Origin: a virus
Length of the DNA: 23,622 nucleotides
Reading direction: 5' to 3' (one strand)
IMG/VR virus record: IMGVR_UViG_3300017967_008316
Location: 1 to 23,622 of that record
Made by a program: the position numbers and the translations under genes. Below are positions 1 through 7,287 of the stretch, in pieces (the first letter of the stretch is position 1; the number at the start of each line of letters is the position of its first letter). Under the pieces are notes generated by a model. The model was given only the letters and a program-made list of their open reading frames with translations. It did no database searches and had not been told where the DNA came from.

Positions 1-2
1 AA

Positions 3-98
3 CGCCTAACTGTCGCAAATGTGATGCTTCTACTCTTCTTAGATGAGTTCATATATGAGGCCTCAAACAAGGTAGGATTTTTCAGATCTTATCTATAA
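3..98 (+). CDS. possible C-terminal end of an upstream gene (partial)
   Basis: One frame is open from the left edge to a TAA at 96-98 (about 31 residues, ending FFRSYL). It is rich in hydrophobic residues and has codons like its neighbours (CTA, TTA, AGA, GGA). A second frame is open only to 46 and would end in a CxxC-containing tail, so which frame is real cannot be settled from this edge. The product is not recognised. The following 56 bases hold the promoter-like TAGTATA box of the next gene. Confidence 0.3.
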   Translation, partial: RLTVANVMLLLFLDEFIYEASNKVGFFRSYL

Positions 99-124
99 AA
101 ATCAAAAACCGTATTAATACACTA

Positions 125-131
125 TAGTATA
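125..131 (+). promoter_or_regulatory. TAGTATA promoter-like box before the S1-like gene
   Basis: TAGTATA ends 24 nt before the ATG at 155. The same heptamer ends 24 nt before the ATGs at 5642 and 11821. The constant spacing argues for a functional box, probably a -10-like element. No matching -35 element is obvious. Confidence 0.5.
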
Positions 132-154
132 AAATTATTATAAACCGAAAAAAA

Positions 155-1348
155 ATGAGCAATAATATAGAATCTGTCCAAGACTTTGACTGGGATCTTT
201 TTGAAGACGCTGGAAAGTATAACACCAAAGTTAAACTAACAGCAGAAGATCAAAGAGATCGAGTTAAAGTTCTATGCAAAGAACCGTACGCTCAAGAGCT
301 TTACGATAAGATGAAAGAATTTGAGAGTAGATCGGGCAAATCAACTCACGTAAACAAAGACCTAATTGAAGGAGGAGTATACGAGGTAACTGCCAAGCAG
401 ATTTCTTTCCAAGATCGTATCATCATAGCATACGATAATTTATCAGGCACTCAAGTTGAAGTACCGTTTAAGGAGTTTTCAAGAGACGTCGACTCTTTGG
501 CAAGAGGAGAAGGTTTAGAGTTTAATGTGATGATTACAAAGGGATCAGGTTCTAATGAGTTTGTAGGATCTGAAAGAAAATGCGTATCAATCAATAATAA
601 GTCTGAGCTTGACACTCATCTAGAAAATAACACTTGGTTCGAGGTTAAAGTAACTAAGCTAATCAAGGGAGGTTACATTGCTAAATACAAAGATTCAATT
701 GAATGCTTTATCCCAGGATCTCACGCTGCTGCCAATATAATTAGAGACTTTAATAAGTTAATCGGCCAGACAATCAATGTTATGGTTGATAATTATGATG
801 CTAATAATGATCTCTATATTCTATCTTATAAAAAATACATCGAACATTCCATGCCTCAAAGAATATCTGATCTAGAATTTGGCAGGGAATACACTGGTAA
901 CCTTACTACCAATCCTTATGACTTTGGAATATTCGTAGAATTCGAAGATTATTTTACAGGTCTAATACATGCAACTGAATTCGAGGACTATAACAAAATC
1001 AAAAAGTCATATAGAACAGGAGACGAAATTAAGTTCTATATCAAGAATGTTACCAAGAAGAAGCAGCAATATCGAATTGTCTTAACTCTAGATCCAGAGT
1101 CAATTGATTCAGAAAAAAGACAATGGAGCGATCTAAGAGATAGAACTGAGAATAAGAGTTTTGAATACGACGTTGATTCAAGCTCTAACTCAATTAAGAT
1201 CCATATCGACAAGGAGTCATCATACGAGGTTACCTTGAGAAGAAAAGATCTAGAGAGAAATCTATCCATGTACCCGATGGTTAGAGTATCTAAAGTTGAT
1301 CCCATCAACAAGAATCTTAAGTTTGAATTTGTAGAAAAAGTAGACTAA
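155..1348 (+). CDS. S1-like RNA-binding protein with repeated OB folds
   Basis: 397 residues. The clearest S1 (OB-fold) unit is at about residues 237-315 (GREYTGNL, then FGIFVEF, GLIHATEF, GDEIKFYI, IVLTLDP), the usual order of an S1 domain. A second unit at about 155-230 (FEVKVTKL, GGYIAKY, CFIPGSHAA, GQTINVMV, LYILSYKKY) and more diverged OB-like segments at about 68-145 and 330-395 give a beads-on-a-string layout like ribosomal protein S1. Such proteins bind single-stranded, A/U-rich RNA, so a role in translation or phage mRNA handling is likely but inferred. The start is an ATG after an A-rich tract, 24 nt downstream of a TAGTATA box. It is much shorter than cellular S1 (commonly 550 residues or more), with no N-terminal ribosome-anchoring domain that I can recognise. 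Confidence 0.75.
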   Translation: MSNNIESVQDFDWDLFEDAGKYNTKVKLTAEDQRDRVKVLCKEPYAQELYDKMKEFESRSGKSTHVNKDLIEGGVYEVTAKQISFQDRIIIAYDNLSGTQVEVPFKEFSRDVDSLARGEGLEFNVMITKGSGSNEFVGSERKCVSINNKSELDTHLENNTWFEVKVTKLIKGGYIAKYKDSIECFIPGSHAAANIIRDFNKLIGQTINVMVDNYDANNDLYILSYKKYIEHSMPQRISDLEFGREYTGNLTTNPYDFGIFVEFEDYFTGLIHATEFEDYNKIKKSYRTGDEIKFYIKNVTKKKQQYRIVLTLDPESIDSEKRQWSDLRDRTENKSFEYDVDSSSNSIKIHIDKESSYEVTLRRKDLERNLSMYPMVRVSKVDPINKNLKFEFVEKVD

Positions 1349-1386
1349 TTTATTCCTCCAGAGAACCTAATCGAAGTCAGCTCCAG

Positions 1387-1394
1387 ATAAATAA
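1387..1394 (+). promoter_or_regulatory. ATAAATAA late-promoter-like box in the S1-nrdB gap
   Basis: ATAAATAA lies in the 156-base gap before nrdB and resembles the T4 late consensus TATAAATA. It is 118 bases from the nrdB start, farther than the other copies of this motif in the window, so it is a weak call. Confidence 0.25.
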
Positions 1395-1455
1395 ATTAGA
1401 ATATGAAAGTCTACAAGGTTTACTCTTTACAATAATTGTACACTAACACCTACAC

Positions 1456-1473
1456 TGCCACCTTAGGGTGGCA
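1456..1473 (+). other. hairpin in the nrdB leader
   Basis: A perfect 7-bp stem, TGCCACC / GGTGGCA, with loop TTAG; outer CAC/GTG can extend it past a TT bulge. No T-run follows, so it is not a standard terminator. It sits 32 bases before the nrdB ATG and could be an mRNA-stabilising or processing hairpin. Confidence 0.5.
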
Positions 1474-1504
1474 TTGTGGACTTTAAAGAAAAAAAATTAA
1501 CGAG

Positions 1505-2500
1505 ATGTCTAAACTATTTGACAACAGAATCGAGTATAAGCCATTCGAGTATCCTGAATACTACACAGAAGGATGGCTGCCACAGGCTCAGGCCTTTTGG
1601 TTACACACTGAAATATCAATGCAAAGTGATCTAAAAGATTGGAATGAAAATCTTGAAGAACACGAAAAAAATTTAGTAGGTAATATATTACTCGGTTTTG
1701 CTCAAACAGAATGTGCAGTCTCTGATTACTGGACAACCATGGTAACTAACTGGTTTCCTAAACATGAGATTAAGCAGATGGCAATGATGTTTGGCTCTCA
1801 AGAAACGATTCATGCGACAGCATATTCGTATCTAAACGAAACTTTAGGACTAGAGGATTTTGCTGCTTTCTTGCATGAACCGGCTATCGCTGAAAAATTT
1901 GAACTTTTAACGTCCACCAAAGCTGACTATTCCTACAAAGATTTGAAAAAAGACCCCGCAGCAAGAGAAGATGTTGCAAGATCCTTAGCTATATTTTCAG
2001 CTTTTGCCGAAGGAGTATCTCTATACTCTTCATTTGCCGTTTTGTATAGCTTTCAGATGAGAAATCTTCTGAAAGGAGTCGGCCAACAGATGAAATGGTC
2101 AGTTAGAGACGAGTCCCTTCATTCAAAAATGGGATGCAGATTGTTTAGACATATGTGTGAAGAATATCCTGAGCTCAAATCAAGCGTAAGGGATAAAGTA
2201 CATGAAGCCGCTGAGATAATTATAGAATTAGAGCATAAATTTATAGATAAAATGTTTGAGATGGGAGACTTAGATAATCTTAGAGCCTCCGATCTAAAAC
2301 AATTTATAATAAAGAGAACCAATGAAAAGCTAGTAGACCTAGGATACGAACAAAGTTTCGAGTACGACGAAAATTCTGCAGCTGAGCTAGACTGGTTCTA
2401 TCACCTAACTGGTGGAGTTACCCACACTGATTTCTTTGCAATTAGATCAACTGATTACTCTAAGGCTGGAGAAGGAGAAGATTGGGAAGACATATTTTAA
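1505..2500 (+). CDS. nrdB: ribonucleotide reductase small (radical) subunit, class I
   Basis: 331 residues. The protein houses the dimetal centre and tyrosyl radical that drive reduction of ribonucleotides to deoxyribonucleotides, together with NrdA. Visible ligands: E100 and H103 (ETIH), E169 (FAEGVS), E203 and H206 (ESLH); radical tyrosine Y107 is four residues after H103, as in E. coli Y122. From the shared EHEK motif to ETIH the spacing equals that of E. coli NrdB as I recall it. This places E69 (QTEC) at the position of Asp84, so the first ligand is Glu instead of Asp, as in the class Ic enzyme of Chlamydia, but with the tyrosine kept. The C-terminus (EDWEDIF) is acidic-aromatic, as needed to dock on NrdA. 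nrdA follows after 20 bases. The start lies behind an A-rich leader. Confidence 0.95.
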   Translation: MSKLFDNRIEYKPFEYPEYYTEGWLPQAQAFWLHTEISMQSDLKDWNENLEEHEKNLVGNILLGFAQTECAVSDYWTTMVTNWFPKHEIKQMAMMFGSQETIHATAYSYLNETLGLEDFAAFLHEPAIAEKFELLTSTKADYSYKDLKKDPAAREDVARSLAIFSAFAEGVSLYSSFAVLYSFQMRNLLKGVGQQMKWSVRDESLHSKMGCRLFRHMCEEYPELKSSVRDKVHEAAEIIIELEHKFIDKMFEMGDLDNLRASDLKQFIIKRTNEKLVDLGYEQSFEYDENSAAELDWFYHLTGGVTHTDFFAIRSTDYSKAGEGEDWEDIF

Positions 2501-2520
2501 CATAACAAAGACAGAATATC

Positions 2521-4305
2521 ATGGCAAAAAATTACGGAGAAGATCTCGGATGGGAATTAGGAGTCGACCTACCAGTTTGGGCAAACACAGAAATTTACGT
2601 TAAAACAATATCAAAGGGTTACCTTTTACAGGGTGAAACCCCAAAGGACGCTTACTGGCGAGTATCTGCCGCAGTTGCTCGTAGACTGGGAAAACCCCAT
2701 CTTGCTAGTAAGTTCTTTGATTATATATGGCGAGGCTGGCTTAATTTAGCCACTCCCGTTCTTTCTAATACTGGTACTGATCGAGGTCTTCCAATTTCTT
2801 GCTTTGGAATCGATGTTGGAGATTCTATACAAGAAATAGGTACTAAAAATCTAGAAATGATGCTTCTTGCTAAGCACGGAGGCGGAGTAGGAATCGGAAT
2901 CAATCAAATTAGATCTGCGGGAAGCCGTATAACTCAAAACGGCACATCTGATGGGGTTGTTCCGTTTACTAAGATATATGATTCTACTATTTTAGCAACA
3001 AGCCAAGGATCGGTCCGTAGAGGAGCTGCCTCAGTTAACTTAAATATTGATCATGGTGATTTCGACGAGTGGATTGAAATCAGAGAACCTAAAGGAGATG
3101 TAAATAGACAATGTCTAAATCTTCACCAATGTGTAGTTGTTGGCGACAAATTCATGAGAAAACTAGAAGAAGGAGACTCTGAAGCAAGAAGAAAATGGTC
3201 AAAGGTTCTACAAAAAAGAAAAGCCACAGGCGAACCTTATATCATGTTTAAGGGTAACGTAAATAAGCAAAACCCAGAAGCATATAAACAAAACGGACTA
3301 AAGGTATTCATGACAAACATATGTAGTGAAATTACATTACATACCGACGAGTCTCATAGCTTTGTTTGTTGTCTGTCCTCTGTTAACTTAGCAAAATACG
3401 AGGAGTGGAAAGACACTGATCTCATTTACACTGCGACTTGGTTCTTAGATGGAGTTTTAGAAGAGTTCATACAGAGAGCTAAAAACATGAGAGGATTTGA
3501 AAACTCTGTTAGATCTGCTGAAAAAGGAAGAGCACTTGGCTTAGGAGTTCTAGGTTGGCATACATATCTTCAACAGAAGGGAATGTCATTCGAAGGACTT
3601 CCAGCTCAATTTGAGACCAGGAGAATATTTTCTCAGATGAAGATCGAAGCTGAAATGGCATCGAGAGACATGGCAGAGGAATACGGAGAACCTCTATGGT
3701 GTGTTGGAACTGGAATGAGAAACACGCATCTAATGGCGATTGCTCCTACTGTGTCTAATTCTAAACTTAGTGGAAATGTTAGCCCTGGAATCGAACCTTG
3801 GGCAGCAAATGTATTCACTGAACAAACGGCCAAGGGAACGTTTATTAGAAAGAACATAGAGCTAGAAAAAGTCTTCAGAAAAATAGGTATCAATAATAGA
3901 GAAACTTGGGATCGTATACTTTCAGACGGTGGTTCAGTTCAAGGAATAGAGGAACTTAATAATTGGGGATATGTTAACGGTAAGCTAACCAAGTCTGCAG
4001 ATATACCTGAAGATCAAATTAATAATAAAGAAGTTGATTGGGTTAAAGATGTCTTTAAAACATTTAAAGAGATAAATCAGCTTGAATTAATAAAGCAAGC
4101 TGGTATACGTCAGCAATATGTGGATCAGGCAGTTTCCTTAAACCTAGCGTTTCCATCTCAAGCTACGCCGAAGTGGATTAATCAAGTTCACATGGAGGCT
4201 TGGAAACAAGGAATTAAAACCCTATATTATATGAGAACCGAATCTGTTCTTAGAGGAGACATAGCTCAGGCTGCCATGATAGATTGCGTTGCATGCGACG
4301 GATAA
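2521..4305 (+). CDS. nrdA: ribonucleotide reductase large (catalytic) subunit, class I
   Basis: 594 residues, against 754 in T4 NrdA as I recall. There is no N-terminal ATP-cone, so dATP feedback through that domain is probably absent. The catalytic set is complete: C94 (ISCFG) and C283/C284 for the redox pair, N266-x-C268-x-E270 (TNICSE) for the thiyl radical site, tyrosine pair Y569-Y570 (LYYMRTES) for radical transfer, and a C-terminal C589-x-x-C592 re-reduction tail. Loops typical of the barrel are seen (GGGVGIGI, SVRRGA). It probably forms an operon with nrdB and supplies dNTPs for phage replication. The short length appears natural, because the N- and C-terminal motifs are both intact. 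Confidence 0.95.
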   Translation: MAKNYGEDLGWELGVDLPVWANTEIYVKTISKGYLLQGETPKDAYWRVSAAVARRLGKPHLASKFFDYIWRGWLNLATPVLSNTGTDRGLPISCFGIDVGDSIQEIGTKNLEMMLLAKHGGGVGIGINQIRSAGSRITQNGTSDGVVPFTKIYDSTILATSQGSVRRGAASVNLNIDHGDFDEWIEIREPKGDVNRQCLNLHQCVVVGDKFMRKLEEGDSEARRKWSKVLQKRKATGEPYIMFKGNVNKQNPEAYKQNGLKVFMTNICSEITLHTDESHSFVCCLSSVNLAKYEEWKDTDLIYTATWFLDGVLEEFIQRAKNMRGFENSVRSAEKGRALGLGVLGWHTYLQQKGMSFEGLPAQFETRRIFSQMKIEAEMASRDMAEEYGEPLWCVGTGMRNTHLMAIAPTVSNSKLSGNVSPGIEPWAANVFTEQTAKGTFIRKNIELEKVFRKIGINNRETWDRILSDGGSVQGIEELNNWGYVNGKLTKSADIPEDQINNKEVDWVKDVFKTFKEINQLELIKQAGIRQQYVDQAVSLNLAFPSQATPKWINQVHMEAWKQGIKTLYYMRTESVLRGDIAQAAMIDCVACDG

Positions 4306-4328
4306 TCGTATAAACGTTCACTTGTTCT

Positions 4329-4347
4329 GAATAAATAATAAAAAATA
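4329..4347 (+). promoter_or_regulatory. late-promoter-like box before the capsid-targeted gene pair
   Basis: GAATAAATAATAAAAAATA contains ATAAATA, close to the T4 late consensus TATAAATA. The identical 19-mer occurs on the minus strand in front of the tail-sheath gene (18430-18448). It starts 27 bases before the ATG at 4356. Sharing it with a tail gene suggests late expression. Confidence 0.55.
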
Positions 4348-4355
4348 ATCTACAG

Positions 4356-4841
4356 ATGCAAAACTTAAAGCATTTAAGATATTTCGATAATTATATTGCA
4401 GAACAAGATATGATGGGAGCAGAGCCAGGAGCAGCTGCCGCACCTAAAGAAATCGACTATATTTTTATATTCATAGAAGAAGGAGATGAAGGTGAGCAAA
4501 AGTATCCAGATGGATCGTCAACTAAAGTATATCCAACATATTCTATATCTAAAACTGGGTTAGATTCTTGGATTTCATCGAACGTTAAAGATATCGGCGA
4601 AGACAAGACTGCGACCACTACCATAGACATTAAGAAAGATGCAGTATCTGACTATATCTCAGGCAGAAAATCAACAATAACTCCAGATAACAAGCAATTT
4701 CTAAATACTTTTAAAAACCAAGTTAAGTCAGAACAGGTTGGAGAAAGAGTGGGAGACACTGAAGTTACTTTTTACGGGGACGGAAAAACATACGGCACTG
4801 ATAAAATAGATGTAACTTTTATCGTCGTACCTAAGAAATGA
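4356..4841 (+). CDS. unknown protein with a capsid-targeting-like N-terminus
   Basis: 161 residues; the fold is not recognised. The first 20 residues (LKHLRYFDNYIAE) form a short amphipathic stretch ending in I14-A15-E16, which fits the (I/L)-x-E cleavage rule of the T4 prohead protease gp21 and resembles the capsid-targeting sequence of T4 internal proteins (for example IPIII, which I recall as beginning MKTYQEFIAE). A Gly/Ala-rich linker follows (residues 21-30), then a mostly beta, Thr/Ser/Lys-rich domain (YIFIFIEEG ... VTFIVVPKK). The gene overlaps the next by ATGA, and a late-type promoter box precedes it. I infer a protein packaged in the head or a head component; this is unproven. Confidence 0.6.
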   Translation: MQNLKHLRYFDNYIAEQDMMGAEPGAAAAPKEIDYIFIFIEEGDEGEQKYPDGSSTKVYPTYSISKTGLDSWISSNVKDIGEDKTATTTIDIKKDAVSDYISGRKSTITPDNKQFLNTFKNQVKSEQVGERVGDTEVTFYGDGKTYGTDKIDVTFIVVPKK

Positions 4842-5593
4842 TAAAGTCTTTTACAGAATTTATAAATGAGAGAGATGATTCAGGACGCTCTAGGTTCTCT
4901 GAATATGCTGATGATATAATCAAATGTATCTCAGATTCTAATGCGTCTGATGCTCACTATAATGAGATACGGGAACTTGAGTACGTAGATCCTTACACAT
5001 TCGATCTAGTTATACAGCTAAAGAGAGACTCAAATCCGGACTTTGAGAAAGATTCTCACTTTAATGACTTATCTTGGGAAAAAATAAACTTCGAACATTA
5101 TGGATTTGCAATAGATGCAAATACCAAAATAGATAAAGCTGATCTCATTGTTCCCGAGATTATCTTCACAATTATTATTGATCCCGAAAGAGAGCCAGAT
5201 CTTTATGAGGAACTTAGATACCGTCTAATAGATATAGCGGCTCATGAATTAAATCACACTAACCAGATCGGCTGGAACAGAAAACCATTCAAAGTAAGAC
5301 CTAGCTCAAATAAGAAACGAGCATCTTCTAAAAAGAGTCACCAATATTTCCTACTTCCAGATGAAGTGGAATCAATGGTATGGGGAATGTACAATAGATC
5401 TAAAGAGCAGGGAGTTACAATAGATAAGATATTTGATAAGTATCTATACCCATTTCTCATGAATGGAAATATCACCAAAGAAGAATACAATAAAGTTCTA
5501 AAAACATGGGTAATTCACACTCTTGAAAACTACCCAGATGCTAATTTATCCCTAGAGGATGAAAAAATTAAGCAAATAGTAGATCGAATCTAA
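4838..5593 (+). CDS. predicted zinc metalloprotease with a capsid-targeting-like N-terminus
   Basis: 251 residues. H136-E-L-N-H140 (AAHELNHTNQ) is an HExxH zinc motif in a predicted helix after a beta-rich region (EIIFTIIIDPE). E176 or E178 (PDEVESMVWGMY), about 40 residues later, is a good candidate third ligand. The start MIKSFTEFINE resembles the T4 internal-protein targeting sequence, with I9-N10-E11 fitting the gp21 prohead-protease cleavage rule. The family is not recognised beyond the zincin signature. The start codon overlaps the stop of the preceding gene (ATGA), so the two are translationally coupled. A basic patch (NKKRASSKKSH, 158-168) separates the metal motif from the putative third ligand. 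The likely role is a protease carried in the virion or acting on the prohead, and possibly injected. Confidence 0.65.
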   Translation: MIKSFTEFINERDDSGRSRFSEYADDIIKCISDSNASDAHYNEIRELEYVDPYTFDLVIQLKRDSNPDFEKDSHFNDLSWEKINFEHYGFAIDANTKIDKADLIVPEIIFTIIIDPEREPDLYEELRYRLIDIAAHELNHTNQIGWNRKPFKVRPSSNKKRASSKKSHQYFLLPDEVESMVWGMYNRSKEQGVTIDKIFDKYLYPFLMNGNITKEEYNKVLKTWVIHTLENYPDANLSLEDEKIKQIVDRI

Positions 5594-5611
5594 AAACCTT
5601 TATTTCTGCCA

Positions 5612-5618
5612 TAGTATA
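5612..5618 (+). promoter_or_regulatory. TAGTATA promoter-like box before the Hc1-like gene
   Basis: TAGTATA ends 24 nt before the ATG at 5642, the same spacing as at 125-131 and 11791-11797. It lies in the short A/T-rich gap after the metalloprotease gene. Confidence 0.5.
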
Positions 5619-5641
5619 ATATCTTAAAATTTTATTACATT

Positions 5642-5896
5642 ATGAGCAATTTTCAACAATTCAAAGCTACCGTAGAAGAGGTCAAAGACCAAATTTTCGG
5701 TGAAATCGACGCAGCTATCCAAGAAATGGAAGAGAGCGGAGATGTAGAAAAGTACTATGAGAAGGGGGTTAAAAGCGCTGGCTCCAGACTCAGAAAGGGA
5801 CTACAGTCTATCAGAAAAGCAATTCACATGCCGACTGTTAGAGCAAACATGTCCAAAATTCAAAACGGCGCTAAAGAACTAAGAGATTCTATCTAA
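5642..5896 (+). CDS. histone H1-like (Hc1-type) DNA-binding protein
   Basis: 84 residues. The N-terminal half is a helical, acidic stretch (FQQFKATVEEVKDQIFGEI); the segment YYEKGVKSAGSRLRKGLQ (about 38-55) closely resembles the conserved core of Bacteroidota histone H1-like proteins (pattern FYEKGNKAAGTRxRKxMQ, recalled). A basic tail follows. Such proteins bind DNA without sequence preference and compact it. In a phage it may coat replicating or packaged DNA or displace host nucleoid proteins; that is inferred. It has its own TAGTATA box and lies just before gp32, so it is placed with DNA metabolism. Confidence 0.7.
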   Translation: MSNFQQFKATVEEVKDQIFGEIDAAIQEMEESGDVEKYYEKGVKSAGSRLRKGLQSIRKAIHMPTVRANMSKIQNGAKELRDSI

Positions 5897-5911
5897 TATG
5901 GATCTCTCGAA

Positions 5912-5943
5912 ATTACTAAAAGTTACTAAAAAAATTACGAGAA
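5912..5943 (+). promoter_or_regulatory. tandem A/T-rich repeats in the gp32 leader, possible autoregulatory site
   Basis: ATTACTAAAA (5912-5921) and GTTACTAAAA (5922-5931) are tandem, followed after two bases by the diverged ATTACGAGAA (5934-5943), ending at the gp32 ATG. T4 gp32 represses its own translation by binding cooperatively to an unstructured A/U-rich leader; this repeat could play that role here. Confidence 0.4.
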
Positions 5944-6969
5944 ATGACAGACTTTTTTGACTTACCCAATGACACATTTGTGAAAAGCTCAAGCTCTTCA
6001 CAAAAGAAATCAGACGCAAACATCTACAATCCTGATCCAAACGCACATAATGGATCTTACAAATCAGTATTTAGATTTATTCCTTATATCTCTGATAAAA
6101 CCAAGAGTAAATACACTAAATACGCAGCTAAATTCTGGAACCCTCTAACAAAGGAAGCTTTATATGTTGACTGTCCTTCGACAGTTGAAAAGCCTTCTAT
6201 CCTATGGGACTTAGAGACGGTTATCAGATCCTTTAAAAATGACGAACCGGAGTTACATGAGCAGCTGTCTTCTTGTTTTTCAAGATGGCATACTCACCAT
6301 TCTCCAGTTTATATTAAAAAGGATCCACAGAGACCCGAGCTAGAAGGAACTGTAAAGATTTTTAAGTATTCAGCTCAGATCAATAATATGATCGAGGGTC
6401 AAATCAACCCAGAAGAAGATGAATTACTGGACTCAGTATCTTCGGTTAATCCATTCCACTTGCTAGAAGGTAAAGACTTTCTATGTGTAGTTGGTAAGAA
6501 AACCAAGCAGTACAGAGACTGGAGTAAATCTAAATTCATGGATGAGGTTACTCCGTTCATGTTTAAGATTGGAGATAAGAGTGTCGTCGTTGAAAACAGC
6601 GAGAAGTCAGCTAAGCTCGTACAAGAGTTTCTTAAAAAGAATACTCCGGATATTGATCAATATCTATATCAAGAGTGGACCGAAGAAACTTATCAAAAAG
6701 TAGCTGATGCGATCGCATCCTTAGTTTCTAATCCTACCATCTTAAAGATGTTGATTGACAAGACAAGAGATGATAAGATGAAACAGCTTCTAACGGATAA
6801 AATGTCTGGAAGCACCGTATCTTCATCTACATCTAAGTCTAAAGCAAGCGAATTAGACGACGATATTAACTTTGAATCTGATCCGTTTGTTGAAGAAAAA
6901 ACTGAGACAGTAGCAGAAACTACTTCGTCAGAAGCTGACGATTATGATTCTCTATTCTCAGATCTGTAA
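5944..6969 (+). CDS. 32: single-stranded DNA-binding protein (T4 gp32 type)
   Basis: 341 residues (T4 gp32 has 301). It coats single-stranded DNA at the fork and coordinates polymerase, helicase and recombinase. Matching landmarks are SVFRFIPY near residue 40, KDPQRPELEGTVKIFKY (T4: KDPAAPENEGKVFKY), NPFHLLEGKDFLCVV, and an acidic C-terminal tail ending DDYDSLFSDL, the usual protein-interaction tip. Oddity: in the zinc region CPSTVEKPSILWDL lines up residue for residue with T4 CSSTHGDYDSCPVC; the first Cys is kept but both Cys of CPVC are Leu here, so the T4 zinc site is probably lost. Its place before the RNase H gene matches the T4 order 32-59-33-dsbA-rnh. Confidence 0.93.
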   Translation: MTDFFDLPNDTFVKSSSSSQKKSDANIYNPDPNAHNGSYKSVFRFIPYISDKTKSKYTKYAAKFWNPLTKEALYVDCPSTVEKPSILWDLETVIRSFKNDEPELHEQLSSCFSRWHTHHSPVYIKKDPQRPELEGTVKIFKYSAQINNMIEGQINPEEDELLDSVSSVNPFHLLEGKDFLCVVGKKTKQYRDWSKSKFMDEVTPFMFKIGDKSVVVENSEKSAKLVQEFLKKNTPDIDQYLYQEWTEETYQKVADAIASLVSNPTILKMLIDKTRDDKMKQLLTDKMSGSTVSSSTSKSKASELDDDINFESDPFVEEKTETVAETTSSEADDYDSLFSDL

Positions 6970-6984
6970 AAAAAATAAGATACA

Positions 6985-7287
6985 ATGTCAGAAGAAGTTA
7001 AAGAACCTACTGTTGAAGAAACAGTTGAGAAGTCACAAGAGCAAGAAAAAGCTCCTAAGGCAGTTCTTCTAGGAACTATCTCATATACTGAACAAGAAGA
7101 TTATGAAAAGTTTCTAGAGAATTTGGATGTAAATCAGGCTATCTTTGTCCTAGTGGCAAGCTGTAATTACGCACAGTCTAAAGGAGTATACTCTCTTGAT
7201 GAATCAGAGCTAGTTGCAAGAGCAATCAAAACGATTAAGAAAGCATCTAGTAAGTCTACCGAAGATCCCTCAAATAATGAAGATTGA
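6985..7287 (+). CDS. small acidic protein between gp32 and RNase H
   Basis: 100 residues, not recognised. The N-terminus is Glu/Lys-rich and probably disordered (1-25), followed by a compact helical part (EDYEKFLENLDVNQAIFVLVASCNY ... ESELVARAIKTIKKA). In T4 this interval holds gp59, gp33 (late transcription coactivator) and DsbA. By position it could be a distant counterpart of one of these, but I see no convincing motif. It starts 15 nt after gp32 behind an A-run, and its TGA overlaps the next ATG (TGATG). Confidence 0.7.
   Translation: MSEEVKEPTVEETVEKSQEQEKAPKAVLLGTISYTEQEDYEKFLENLDVNQAIFVLVASCNYAQSKGVYSLDESELVARAIKTIKKASSKSTEDPSNNED

Noticed and set aside
1456-1473. Terminator between the S1-like gene and nrdB
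   Set aside because: A good stem but no T-run after it.
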